From positions 1 to 64,000 of the forward strand of contig CAIYOY010000215.1 in the NCBI GenBank assembly GCA_903927905.1: a DNA stretch of 64,000 nt, written 5' to 3'. The stretch comes from an uncultured Verrucomicrobiales bacterium. Its GTDB lineage: Bacteria; Verrucomicrobiota; Verrucomicrobiia; Limisphaerales; Palsa-1400. A program made the translations under genes and the position numbers. This document shows, piece after piece, positions 26,401-34,788 of this stretch. The notes beneath the pieces are model-generated. The model saw nothing but the letters and a program-made list of their open reading frames with translations, was not told the DNA's origin and made no database searches. Numbering within the stretch: the stretch's first letter is position 1; every line of letters starts with the position of its first letter.

Positions 26401-27096
26401 ATCCGGATTCTGCGCCGTGCCCCGAATGAACGGGCGATCAGGGGAAAGACCGTTCTGCCGAAAAGCCTGCACCAAATCGTGAGAAATCATTTTGCGCAGT
26501 TGTTCATCGGTCAAGGTCCGGATTTTTGCCAATTCGTGCGAGGTGCGAAACCCGTCGAAAAAATGCAGAAAAGGGATGCGCGATTCCAGGGTCGCTGCGT
26601 GACAAATACAGGCCAGATCCTGCGCCTCCTGCACGGAACCGGAGGACAACAGCGCAAAACCGGTCTGACGGCAGGCCATCACATCCGAGTGATCGCCGAA
26701 AATGGAAAGGGCATGAGTCGCGACCGTCCGCGCCGTCACATGCATGCATACCGGCAGCAGTTCCCCCGCCATCTTGTACATGTTCGGAATCATCAGCAGC
26801 AAGCCCTGCGACGCGGTGAACGTCGTGCTGAGCGATCCCACTTGCAGCATCCCGTGCATGGCTCCGGCGGCTCCGGCTTCAGATTGCATTTCCACCACAT
26901 GCGGCACGGTGCCGAAAAGATTCTGGCGTCCTTCCGCCGACCATTCGTCGCACGATTCTGCCATGGCCGAGGAGGGCGTGATGGGATAGATGGCGATGGT
27001 TTCGGTCAACCGATAGGCGACCGAGGCGACGGCCTCATTCGCGTCCAACGTGGCGAATTCGGCTTCCGATTCAGCAGTTTGGGGTAATGGATTCAT
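23458..27096 (-). CDS. nifJ: Pyruvate:ferredoxin (flavodoxin) oxidoreductase
   Basis: The 1212-residue single-chain PFOR has all parts in order: pyruvate-binding N-domain (YPITPSSAMAE), a 2x[4Fe-4S] ferredoxin domain (CIQCNKCVLVCP near 703, CTGCNLCFAVCP near 757), the proximal cluster (CSGCGETPY) and the thiamine diphosphate site (GGDGWAYDIGFGG, LDTEVYSNTGGQ). It converts pyruvate and CoA to acetyl-CoA, CO2 and reduced ferredoxin. Its ATG overlaps the nuoN stop as ATGA, so it is translated with complex I genes. With no nuoEFG in the cluster, reduced ferredoxin is a plausible electron donor to this complex (inference). Confidence 0.95.
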   Translation of the reverse strand: MNPLPQTAESEAEFATLDANEAVASVAYRLTETIAIYPITPSSAMAESCDEWSAEGRQNLFGTVPHVVEMQSEAGAAGAMHGMLQVGSLSTTFTASQGLLLMIPNMYKMAGELLPVCMHVTARTVATHALSIFGDHSDVMACRQTGFALLSSGSVQEAQDLACICHAATLESRIPFLHFFDGFRTSHELAKIRTLTDEQLRKMISHDLVQAFRQNGLSPDRPFIRGTAQNPDVFFQAREAANRFYDRTPAIVQEQMDLFAPLTGRKYRLFDYVGHPQADRVIVIMGSGGETAEETANWLNARGERVGVLKVRLFRPFSVEHFISALPATTKRIAVLDRTKEPGAIGEPLYQDVVTALHEGCEAGLGSFDAPVQITGGRYGLSSKEFTPAMVKSVFDELKKSHPKNHFTVGITDDVTHHSLPFDPEFDIEPKEVVRAVFYGLGADGTVGANKNSIKIIGTETEHYAQGYFVYDSKKSGAMTISHLRFGPNPIKSPYLVRHANFVACHQWQFLERCDVLSCADHGAVFLVNSIYSPGDVWNHFPIEVQEQIRAKGLKLYIIDAYKVAKLAGMGGRINTIMQTCFFAISGVLPRDEAIEHIKNSIRKSYAKKGEAVVQKNFAAVDQTLAALHEVPIPTADASGHHQAPTVPLEAPDFVQRVTSMMMANKGDLLPVSVFTPDGTWPTGTSKWEKRAIALEIPEWDSAICIQCNKCVLVCPHAAIRAKWYPAGHLAEGPEKFKAVDFRSNEHKGTKYSLQVAPEDCTGCNLCFAVCPVKSKTDPARKALNMVPMEPVREQEKENFKFFLSLPSPDRTKLALDVKSVQFMEPLMEYSGACSGCGETPYIKLLTQMYGDRLLIANATGCSSIYGGNLPTTPYSVNREGRGPAWSNSLFEDNAEYGLGQRLGVDQQAELARHLLKKLAPRLGDSFVDELLDAKQATETEIAQQRVRVAALKQQLQTLDSLDGSKLMAVADFLVKKSVWIVGGDGWAYDIGFGGLDHVIASNTDVNILVLDTEVYSNTGGQQSKSTPLGATAKFAASGKRQGKKDLGLIAMTYGTAYVAQVALGAKDSQTVKVLEEAESYDGTSLIIAYSPCIAHGYGLGLGLEQQKHAVDSGYFPLYRFDPRRAALGQPGLKLDSPAPKITLESFWKAETRFQILAAKDPDRARALLAEAQANVFKRFEFYEKLAGLVPLATEPVKKTPAIETPVHAPVA

Positions 27097-28577
27097 AAAT
27101 TTGAGGCGACCAGGGTTAAACCGTCATTCAATCGGCCCAACAACAGACCAGGCGCAAAGCCCAGCACGATGACCGCAATGGCCAGCGCGACGATGCCGAT
27201 TTGAGCAGGCATGGATATGTTCAACGAGCCGACATTAGCCGGCGCGGGAGCGACGTAAATCTGCTTAAGCACCTGTAAATAGTAATAGATCGAAACCACG
27301 CTGGTGGCCCCGCCCACGATGAGCAGCCAGAAGGCCTGCAAATGGTCGGGTCCGGAGATGGCGGCGGTGAACACGTAAAATTTTCCAAAGAAGCCGGAAA
27401 GCGGCGGGATGCCAGCCAGGGAAAGAAGAAACACCAACATGCAAAACGAAAGCAATGGCGCGCGGCGGCTCAGCCCGGCAAAATCAGAAAAACGATCGCG
27501 GCCACCACTATGTTCAACCATCGCGACGACGCCAAATGCGCCCAGCACCGTGATCGCGTAAGTGATGACATAAAACAACAGCGAACTTACCGCCCGTTGT
27601 TCGTCCGCCAACAAAGCCATGAGAGCATAGCCGCCGTGGGCAATGGCGGAATAGGCCAGCAAACGCTTGACACGAGTTTGCACGATGGCGACGAGATTGC
27701 CGATGACCATCGAGACCGTTGCCAGGATGGCCAGAACCGGAACCCAACCGGCCGCCAAGTGTCCCCACCCTGCCCCACCACGAGCAGAGCCGAATCCAGC
27801 CAGAACGATGCGGGCCAGCACAAAGAAACTCCCCACCTTGGAGGCGGAGGCGATAAATGAGGCGATTGGCGTCGGCGCTGCTTGATACACGTCCGGCGCC
27901 CAAAGATGGAATGGCGCGGCGGCGATTTTGAAGGCGAAACCCGTCAGCGTCATCACCAGGGCGACGTAATGGATCGGTTCCAAGTGTTGGGTTTGGAGTT
28001 TTCCAGCGATGGCGTCCAGTTGCAACTGGCCAGTCACACCGTAGAGCAAGCTGATGCCGAACAGCATGAAGGCCGCCGCCACGCTGCCAAAAAGAAAATA
28101 TTTCAGGGCCGCTTCCGCCGAAGCCGGGCTGGTTTTGTCCAGCGCGGTCATGGCGTAAAGCGAGAGGCTGACCAGTTCCACCGCGACGAAAATCATCAGC
28201 AGATTGTTCGAGCTGATCAAGAGCATCAACCCAACGGCGGCCAGCAGCAGCAACGCGTAATATTCGCCGATGTGGCGGGTAAATTTGGCATCAAAGGAAA
28301 TCAACGCAGTCACCAGCGTCAAACCCAGCAGCACTTCCTTGAGCAAAAAGCTGACGGCGGGCAATTCCACCATAGAGTAACTCCCCTCGGGCCGAATGCA
28401 GGCGATCCAGATCATCACTGTCAAACAAGCCACTCCACTCAACGAACCGACCACCCATTGCCGCACTTTGGCTGACTGTTCGCGCAGCGTGGCCACGTCC
28501 ATGAACAGCGCGGTCAGCGCGAAGATCACCAGAATACATTCGGGCGCGACCAACCGCATCAAGTTGAGGGGATTCAT
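27093..28577 (-). CDS. nuoN: NADH-quinone oxidoreductase subunit N
   Basis: This 494-residue Mrp-antiporter-like membrane subunit shows NNLLMIFVAVELVSLSLYAM with the conserved glutamate and GFAFKIAAAPFHLWAPDVY with the helix-7 lysine. It has about 14 membrane helices and contributes one proton channel of the complex I arm. Its start overlaps the nuoM paralog stop by 4 bp, and its stop overlaps nifJ. Confidence 0.95.
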   Translation of the reverse strand: MNPLNLMRLVAPECILVIFALTALFMDVATLREQSAKVRQWVVGSLSGVACLTVMIWIACIRPEGSYSMVELPAVSFLLKEVLLGLTLVTALISFDAKFTRHIGEYYALLLLAAVGLMLLISSNNLLMIFVAVELVSLSLYAMTALDKTSPASAEAALKYFLFGSVAAAFMLFGISLLYGVTGQLQLDAIAGKLQTQHLEPIHYVALVMTLTGFAFKIAAAPFHLWAPDVYQAAPTPIASFIASASKVGSFFVLARIVLAGFGSARGGAGWGHLAAGWVPVLAILATVSMVIGNLVAIVQTRVKRLLAYSAIAHGGYALMALLADEQRAVSSLLFYVITYAITVLGAFGVVAMVEHSGGRDRFSDFAGLSRRAPLLSFCMLVFLLSLAGIPPLSGFFGKFYVFTAAISGPDHLQAFWLLIVGGATSVVSIYYYLQVLKQIYVAPAPANVGSLNISMPAQIGIVALAIAVIVLGFAPGLLLGRLNDGLTLVASNL

Positions 28578-30091
28578 GGCGCGCCCCCTTTCCAGACCCG
28601 CTCAAATAACGGCGAATGCAAGCTGGGCAAAATCAAATCGAGCAAGACACTTGGAAACAGGCCGACCAAAATCGCCATGCTTAACAACAAGATCGCGCCC
28701 GCCTTTTCCGGCAGGGAAATGGCGTTAACCCCTGCGCGGTAAGTGGATGACTGCGCGTTTTTGTCACTGAAAAACGCCAGCACCATCACCCGCAACGTAT
28801 AGGCCACCCCCAGGATGATACCCAGCCCGGCTAGCAGGGTTAAGTGCGGAAAAGTGCGCCAGGCACCCACCAAGACCTGCAATTCCGCCATAAATCCGCT
28901 GAACCCCGGCAAGCCCATGGAGGCCGCGCCAGCAATGACAAACGTCACCGACGCAAACGGCAACACCCGGCCCAAATGCAGCGGTTCCAGTTCCGACAAC
29001 TCGCGGGTATGCGAACGCTCATAAACCATGCGACCGACCACGGCGAACAGCAGCCCGGCAATGATGCCGTGCGAAAACATTTGCAAGACCGCGCCGCTCA
29101 AGCCGATTTGCGAGAGGGTCATAAAACCGAGCAAAACAAATCCCATGTGACTGACGCTGGAATAGCCGATGACAAATTTGAAATCGCGCTGCACCAGCGC
29201 CACCATCGCACCATAGACAATTCCGATCACCGCCAGCACCGCAATCGGATAGCGCCAGAAATCCAATCCGAGCGGAAAAAGAGTCATCGCCACGCGCAAC
29301 GCGCCGTAGGCGCCGAGCTTCATAACCACCCCCGCGAGCAACATTGAAGCCCCCGTTGGCGCAGCCACGTGCCCGGTCGGCGCCCAGGTATGCAGCGGCC
29401 AAATGCCTGCCAAAATTGCGAAACCAATGAAGATCAAAGGAAACGCCCAGTACTGAAAAGTGGCCGGAAACGGATGCTGCGCCAGAGTTGCAAGATCAAA
29501 GGTGTTTGCGCCAGAGACAACGTAAGCAGCGATCAGTCCGATGACCACCATCGCGCTGCCGGCGAATGAGTAGAGGGCCAGCTTCATCGCGCCATACTCG
29601 CGCCGCGTGGAACCCCAAATGGCGATGAGAAAATATTTCGGAATGATGGCGATCTCATAAAACACCAGGAGCAGAAAAAGATCAAAACTCAGGAACACCC
29701 CATAAACCCCGCCGATCAGAACAAAATAAAGCGCAAAAAATTCCTTGGTGCGATAAGTGACGTTCCACGAGAAAAGCACCCCGGCCAGAGCGGCGATGCC
29801 GGTGAGCAGAACGAGGACCACGCTGATGCCATCGGCGGCCAGATGATAATGGATGCCAAGCTGGGGTATCCAATTGAGATTGATGATTGATTTAAGAACG
29901 CCCAATTCGTCCAGGTCATTGGGAAACAAAAGTTGGGTCAGAGTAACGGCCAGGCCGGCCGTCGCCGTCAGCAGGGCGAGCGCGCGAGTGTAGCGGGTCG
30001 GCACCAGCAGGAGCAGTGCCGCCCCAATGAACGAAATATAAATAGTCCAAGCGAGCATACCGTCGTGCAATGAAGGTATCGGGCGGGACAC
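28574..30091 (-). CDS. nuoM: NADH-quinone oxidoreductase subunit M, second paralog
   Basis: This 505-residue NuoM-type subunit keeps the helix-5 glutamate (LLLVFYEIAIIPKYFL). Where the other copy has FAVKVPLLPFHTWLP, this one has FAILAGIWPLHTWAP, so the conserved helix-7 lysine is replaced by leucine. It starts a nuoM-nuoN-nifJ operon about 4.7 kb from the main nuo run. Met12 (30058) is an alternative start. A second NuoM beside a lengthened NuoL suggests a complex I with one extra antiporter-like subunit. The gap to the divergent cupin gene (30092-30248) probably holds the promoters. Confidence 0.92.
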   Translation of the reverse strand: MSRPIPSLHDGMLAWTIYISFIGAALLLLVPTRYTRALALLTATAGLAVTLTQLLFPNDLDELGVLKSIINLNWIPQLGIHYHLAADGISVVLVLLTGIAALAGVLFSWNVTYRTKEFFALYFVLIGGVYGVFLSFDLFLLLVFYEIAIIPKYFLIAIWGSTRREYGAMKLALYSFAGSAMVVIGLIAAYVVSGANTFDLATLAQHPFPATFQYWAFPLIFIGFAILAGIWPLHTWAPTGHVAAPTGASMLLAGVVMKLGAYGALRVAMTLFPLGLDFWRYPIAVLAVIGIVYGAMVALVQRDFKFVIGYSSVSHMGFVLLGFMTLSQIGLSGAVLQMFSHGIIAGLLFAVVGRMVYERSHTRELSELEPLHLGRVLPFASVTFVIAGAASMGLPGFSGFMAELQVLVGAWRTFPHLTLLAGLGIILGVAYTLRVMVLAFFSDKNAQSSTYRAGVNAISLPEKAGAILLLSMAILVGLFPSVLLDLILPSLHSPLFERVWKGGAP

Positions 30092-30248
30092 GCCATGACT
30101 CGGCGGTTATTGTCATTTGCTTCGCATTTTTTGCTCAGTGGCCGGGCAATGCAGGTGAGTGAGGAAGACAGAGGCGGATTGACACGGATGGATTTTGAAC
30201 GAAGGAGCGGTCGGAAAGGGAATCTTGCTGGCCATGGTTTGATGAGGT

Positions 30249-30725
30249 ATGACTGATTCCATGAAAGCCATTCAAGGTTATCATCTCATCAAGCCGGAGG
30301 ATCTCTCTTGGCGGCCCTCCAACCTGATGCGCATTCCGAACGCGGATTATCTGGAGCGCACCGGCAGCGAAAACATTGGGGCACGCCTCTGGCGGCTGCC
30401 GCCGAAAAGCGCGAACACATGGCACAAGCATATCCGGGCGGAAGAATTTTATTTCGTGCTGGAAGGCGTCGGACGCATCCGCGTGGGTGATGAGACATTG
30501 ACTGTGCCAAAGTATGGCGGATTGTTGGTCGGACCGGATGAGTTGCGTCAGGTGTTCAATGACACCAACGCCGAGGTGCTTTGGCTCATCATCGGCGCGC
30601 CGGAGGAACTGGAATTTCTGCAAGGCTCAAAGTCGTCGGGCATGGATCTCAAACTTATCTATCCGACCGACCCGACGCAGTTGCCGAAGGAACTCACCGG
30701 CGTGCAATGGCCACTGAAGCAATAA
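30249..30725 (+). CDS. Cupin-domain protein
   Basis: The 158-residue single cupin has HKHIRAEEFYFVLEGVGRI, giving the His, His and Glu metal ligands of motif 1, and GGLLVGPDELRQVFND near motif 2. Such proteins bind a divalent metal and act as small enzymes or sensors for sugars or acids; the substrate is not evident. It is divergent from the nuoM-nuoN-nifJ operon. Met5 (30261) is an alternative start. No signal peptide is present. Confidence 0.8.
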   Translation: MTDSMKAIQGYHLIKPEDLSWRPSNLMRIPNADYLERTGSENIGARLWRLPPKSANTWHKHIRAEEFYFVLEGVGRIRVGDETLTVPKYGGLLVGPDELRQVFNDTNAEVLWLIIGAPEELEFLQGSKSSGMDLKLIYPTDPTQLPKELTGVQWPLKQ

Positions 30726-30893
30726 AACGAAGGCACAAAGGTAAAGGGTGAGTTGCGGAATGGGCGATGGGGTGAAAAAATTCAAAATTCATTTTTCAAA
30801 GCTGCCCTCATCGGCAAAGGAGGCGAACCACGCCAACGGGACGGGGTGAAAATGCCATTGACGGGCAGGCGAACCAGGATTTAGGTTCGTGGC

Positions 30894-31442
30894 ATGAACC
30901 CGGCTGAGAAACAATTCCCATCTTCCACGCCACGGATAAAAAAGCCGCAGCCGGTCATTGGACTTGGGTTGCTCTACCTCACCTCCACCATAATCATCAG
31001 TGTGCTCATCAACACTCCGGTCAACGCCGCCCTGGGGATCACCTGGCGCTATCTGGCCTTGCCCGAGGCTCTGCTGGTGTTTGGCTACACCGCGCTGTCG
31101 GCCCGGCCAGGGCAGGGAGAAAAACGGCGCTGGTTTGCTTGGCCCCTGGCTTTGGCCATCTACTTGCTGGTGGTCATCACCTCGCAAAACTATGTTGTCG
31201 CAGCCAACAGCATCGCGTCAGGGCACGAAGAAATTGTGCTGTCAGGACCGATCCTGAAGAAGTGGACGCGCAGCTACAAGACAACGGGATTCTATATCCA
31301 GATCCAGGATGCCCGAAGCGGGGTCAAATTCAGCCTGCCTGTCTCCAAGGAGGAATACGGGGCAAAAGAGACGGGCGCAACCTTCAGCCGAACCTACTTG
31401 CTGGGACGTTTTGGCATACCCTATCGCTGGACCTTTAGGTGA
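30894..31442 (+). CDS. Small membrane protein of unknown function
   Basis: This 182-residue protein has about three membrane segments (near 22-40, 50-68 and 83-103), followed by a soluble C-terminal part with beta-like stretches (TTGFYIQIQDARSGVKFSL). I recognise no family. It stands alone on the plus strand between the cupin and the convergent pap gene. The 168-bp gap before it shows no site I can identify. Confidence 0.6.
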   Translation: MNPAEKQFPSSTPRIKKPQPVIGLGLLYLTSTIIISVLINTPVNAALGITWRYLALPEALLVFGYTALSARPGQGEKRRWFAWPLALAIYLLVVITSQNYVVAANSIASGHEEIVLSGPILKKWTRSYKTTGFYIQIQDARSGVKFSLPVSKEEYGAKETGATFSRTYLLGRFGIPYRWTFR

Positions 31443-31632
31443 TAACCGCGAACCGGACGAACGACGCGAACAGGAGCAGGCAAAGGGCCAAGCCGGAGGA
31501 ATTTGAGAGTTGTCGAGATGAGAGTTGAGAGTGGGCAACAAAGCTGGCACAGAGGAAACGGAGGGGAGTAATCAGCAGTTATTATTTCGGTTCGCATTTT
31601 TGACCAATGGCTGTGTTGCGCAGGCTGCCTGA

Positions 31633-33105
31633 TCAAAGCTGCTTTTCCAGCGCGGCGCAAAGGGTCCGAAGGATTTGGATGCGGGCGAATTTTTTATCGT
31701 TGCCGGCCACCACCGTCCACGGGGCGTATTCGGTGCTGGTATGCGCCACCATGTCGTTGATAGCGCGTTTGTAGGCGTCCCATTGTTTGCGGTTGCGCCA
31801 GTCTTCGTCGGTGATCTTGTAGCGTTTGAACGGGGTGTTCTCGCGCTCCTTGAATCGGCGCAGTTGTTCCTCTTTGCTGATGTGAATCCAGAATTTGGCC
31901 ACGGCAATGCGGGCATCAGCCAGTTGTTCCTCGAAATCGTTGATCTCCAGATAGGCCCGCTGCCACTCGTCCACCCGGGCAAACCCCTCGACCCGCTCGA
32001 CCAGCACGCGGCCGTACCAGGTGCGGTCAAAAATCGTCACCCGCCCTGCCCTGGGCAGATGCCGCCAGAACCGCCAGAAGTAATGGTGGGCGCGTTCCTC
32101 ATCGGTCGGCGCAGCCACGGGGATGATCTGGTATAAACGCGGATCAACGGCGGAGGTGACGCGGCGGATGGCGCTGCCCTTGCCAGCGGCGTCCCAGCCT
32201 TCAAACAAGGCCACGGTGGAAACTTTCTTTTTGTTGGCCGCCCAGGTCAGGCGGGTCAATTCACCCTGATATTTTGCCAGTTGCTTGTCGTATTCGTGGT
32301 CGGTAAGGCGTTGGCTGAGATCAACATGGTCGAGAATGGTGATTCCCTTTTTGACAGGAAGCGAGGCAGCGTCGCCAGTCTGGGTGGCAACAGGCTGCTT
32401 TTTCAAACGGTCCCGCAAAGTCTTCAAAATGATTTGGCCGGCGGTCAATTCGCGATAACGCCGGTCGGTGGCCTCGATGACATGCCACGGGGCCGGCCCG
32501 GAATCGGTGCGGCGCAGGGCGCGTTCGCTGATCTTGACAAACTTGTCAAACATCTTGAAATGCTTCCAGTCGGAGGGCAGGACGCGCCAGTGGGTCTTGG
32601 GATTTTTTTCCATGGCCTTGAGCCGCTGTTTCTGGGCTTTTTTGGGCAGATGAAACCAAAACTTGATGATGACCGCGCCGTCTTCGGCCAGCATTTTTTC
32701 AAAAAAAGCGATGCGCTCCAGGGCGTTGTCCAGTTCGCTGGTTTTCGACTCGCCATAGACCCGGCGGATGATCGGCTCGGTGTACCAGGAGCCAAAGAGA
32801 ATCCCGATGCGCCCGCGAGCCGGTAACGCGCGCCAAAACCGCCAATAGGGCGGACGTTCGCGCTCCTCGTCCGAGCTTTGCCAGAAGGCATGGGTGTCCA
32901 CGCCGCGCGGGTCGAGCCATTCGTTCAACCGATGCACGGCTTCGCCCTTGCCCGCGCCGTCCGCACCGGAAATGATGATGATGACCGGAATTTTCGCCAC
33001 CTTCAGGGCAAAATGCGCCTCCAGCAGCGCAGAGCGCATTTTGGGAAGGGCGGCCTGATATTTTTTCTCTGAAACTTTTTGTCCTAACTCGGCGGCTTCG
33101 AACAT
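31633..33105 (-). CDS. pap: Polyphosphate:AMP phosphotransferase (two-domain PPK2)
   Basis: Two PPK2 modules are fused in 490 residues, each with a Walker A (SGADGAGKGE, 46-55; EGWDAAGKGS, about 304-313) and lid (ERERPPYWRFWR; EERAHHYFWRFWR). Walker B DRTWYGR is complete in the second. In the first it reads GSWYTE, so catalysis is expected from the C-terminal half. This is the class II PPK2 layout that phosphorylates AMP to ADP with polyphosphate. Its start overlaps the adenylate kinase gene by 22 bp, which makes a polyphosphate-to-ATP pair likely. Confidence 0.92.
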   Translation of the reverse strand: MFEAAELGQKVSEKKYQAALPKMRSALLEAHFALKVAKIPVIIIISGADGAGKGEAVHRLNEWLDPRGVDTHAFWQSSDEERERPPYWRFWRALPARGRIGILFGSWYTEPIIRRVYGESKTSELDNALERIAFFEKMLAEDGAVIIKFWFHLPKKAQKQRLKAMEKNPKTHWRVLPSDWKHFKMFDKFVKISERALRRTDSGPAPWHVIEATDRRYRELTAGQIILKTLRDRLKKQPVATQTGDAASLPVKKGITILDHVDLSQRLTDHEYDKQLAKYQGELTRLTWAANKKKVSTVALFEGWDAAGKGSAIRRVTSAVDPRLYQIIPVAAPTDEERAHHYFWRFWRHLPRAGRVTIFDRTWYGRVLVERVEGFARVDEWQRAYLEINDFEEQLADARIAVAKFWIHISKEEQLRRFKERENTPFKRYKITDEDWRNRKQWDAYKRAINDMVAHTSTEYAPWTVVAGNDKKFARIQILRTLCAALEKQL

Positions 33106-34505
33106 AACAGGTTTCCTTTCAATTTGAGCGATTGCGCGGCGGCGATGGTCCGCTGGCTGATATCAACGGGGGCGCCTTCGCCCTGGACCGTTGCCAGCAA
33201 TCCGCGCTGGCGATAATAGTCAAGCAGCGGTTCGATCTGGGCGTGAAACGTTTTCAACCGGGCTTTGATGGTTGCGGGATTATCGTCATCCCTTTGCCCC
33301 AGCACCCCGCCGCAGTGGTCGCAGAGACCGGGCTGATGCGGCGGTTTGAATTCCAGATGATACGAGGCCTGGCATTGGGTGCAGATCCTGCGTCCGCCGA
33401 GGCGTTTGATGATTTCCGTGTCTGAGACATCAATCAAAATCGCCCCGGACAAACGCCGCTCGGCCGCCGTCAAGATCTCATCCAGCGCCTTGGCCTGGGC
33501 CAGGGTGCGCGGGAAACCGTCGAGCAGGAAACCATCGGCGGCATCGGATTTTTTCAGCCGCTCGGCCACCATGTCTTCGGTGACGCCGTCGGGGACAAGT
33601 TCGCCGCGGTCCATGTAAGATTTGGCCAGCTTGCCCAGGCTTGTTCCCTGTTTGAGATTCTCGCGGAAAAGATCCCCGGTGGAAATATGCGGCAGCGCGA
33701 GATCACGACAGATATGCTCGGCCTGCGTTCCTTTGCCCGACCCGGGGCCGCCGAGCAAAACCAGATCCAGACTCGGGCGCAGCACGTGCGTGGCCGGGAG
33801 GATGACTGGCTCCGGCACTTTCAAAGTCTCCAACTCTTCCATCGTGGTCGCGCGCCATTCCTTTTGCCGCAGCAGTCCGGCCAAGACGCGATAAACCTCC
33901 GCCGGTGCCCCTTCTGCATCCTCGATGGTCAGCCGGCCGGCCGAGTGATAATGATAAAGGACGGGATCAATGGTCCGGTGAAAAATGCCAAGGCGGGCCC
34001 GGGCCGATTCTACTTCATCGTCGGGGCGATGATGCAACCCACCACCACAAACATCGCAGCGACCAGGCTGGGTTGGTGGATGAAATCTGGCGTGATAACT
34101 GGCCTGGCAGTTGGGGCAGATCAGGCGTCCGGTCAAGCGCCCCAGCGCGACATCATCGCGCACTTTAAGATAAACAACGCCGTCCAGACGCTGGCCTCGC
34201 AAGTGCAGGATCTCGTCCAAAAACAACGCCTGAGCCAGCGTGCGTGGAAAGCCATCAAACAAAATCCCCTTGTCCGCCGGAACTTTTCCGAGCGACTCTT
34301 CGACCATGGCATCGGTGACTTCATCGGGCACGAGTTCGCCGCGATTCATGTAATTGCGGGCGAGCAATCCAAGCGCGGTCTTGTGTTCGAGATGGTCGTG
34401 AAAAAGGTCGCCGGTGGAAATGCGGATAAAATCAAAATCAGCCACCAACCGGCTGGCATGAGTGCCTTTGCCGGAGCCTGACGGCCCGATGAGTGCGATA
34501 TTCAT
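33084..34505 (-). CDS. adk: Tandem-fused adenylate kinase
   Basis: Two complete adenylate kinase domains sit in one 473-residue chain. The first has GPSGSGKGTH (7-16), FDGFPRT and a four-cysteine zinc lid (Cys130, 133, 150, 153). The second has GGPGSGKGTQ (252-261), LDGFPRT and its own CTQC/CDHC lid. The usual enzyme is a single domain of about 215 residues. It interconverts 2 ADP with ATP and AMP. Coupled to the downstream PPK2 gene, it can turn polyphosphate-made ADP into ATP and recycle AMP. Domain swap, altered nucleotide choice or extra stability could explain the fusion. Confidence 0.92.
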   Translation of the reverse strand: MNIALIGPSGSGKGTHASRLVADFDFIRISTGDLFHDHLEHKTALGLLARNYMNRGELVPDEVTDAMVEESLGKVPADKGILFDGFPRTLAQALFLDEILHLRGQRLDGVVYLKVRDDVALGRLTGRLICPNCQASYHARFHPPTQPGRCDVCGGGLHHRPDDEVESARARLGIFHRTIDPVLYHYHSAGRLTIEDAEGAPAEVYRVLAGLLRQKEWRATTMEELETLKVPEPVILPATHVLRPSLDLVLLGGPGSGKGTQAEHICRDLALPHISTGDLFRENLKQGTSLGKLAKSYMDRGELVPDGVTEDMVAERLKKSDAADGFLLDGFPRTLAQAKALDEILTAAERRLSGAILIDVSDTEIIKRLGGRRICTQCQASYHLEFKPPHQPGLCDHCGGVLGQRDDDNPATIKARLKTFHAQIEPLLDYYRQRGLLATVQGEGAPVDISQRTIAAAQSLKLKGNLLCSKPPS

Positions 34506-34788
34506 AGGACAAAGACCATTGGTCTGGTCAAATGAACTCTATCCCCTGCCCCGGTTCTTACTACCCGTATTTTGGCAGGATGCGACCTTCCTTTGGCTTC
34601 CGAAACTGCGGCAATTGCGCGCCACCTTTATTTCCAGTCAGAATGGAAAATTTTGGTAGTGACTAAATTTGGATGGCGAACAGATGTTCGAGCATGGACA
34701 GACGTATTGTCGGCCCAGCAGGTAAAAAACCTGCGATACAGCAGATTGAAAATTTGCACTACGAAAAAGCAAATTAAGGCACTACCAA
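34506..34788. other. Intergenic region with consecutive palindromes
   Basis: Between nuoM and adk lie CGAACAGATGTTCG (34678-34691), a GCAGGT-AAAA-ACCTGC hairpin (about 34718-34734) and a GCAGATTGAAAATTTGC near-palindrome just after it. GGTAGTG near 34653 and CACTACC near 34780 bracket the set. The arrangement resembles dispersed palindromic elements of Pedosphaera-like genomes (from memory). The adk promoter should also be here. Confidence 0.5.

Noticed and set aside
32530-32560. TTGAC-N6-GTCAA palindrome in pap as an FNR-like site
   Set aside because: Spacer is six rather than four and it lies deep inside a coding region.
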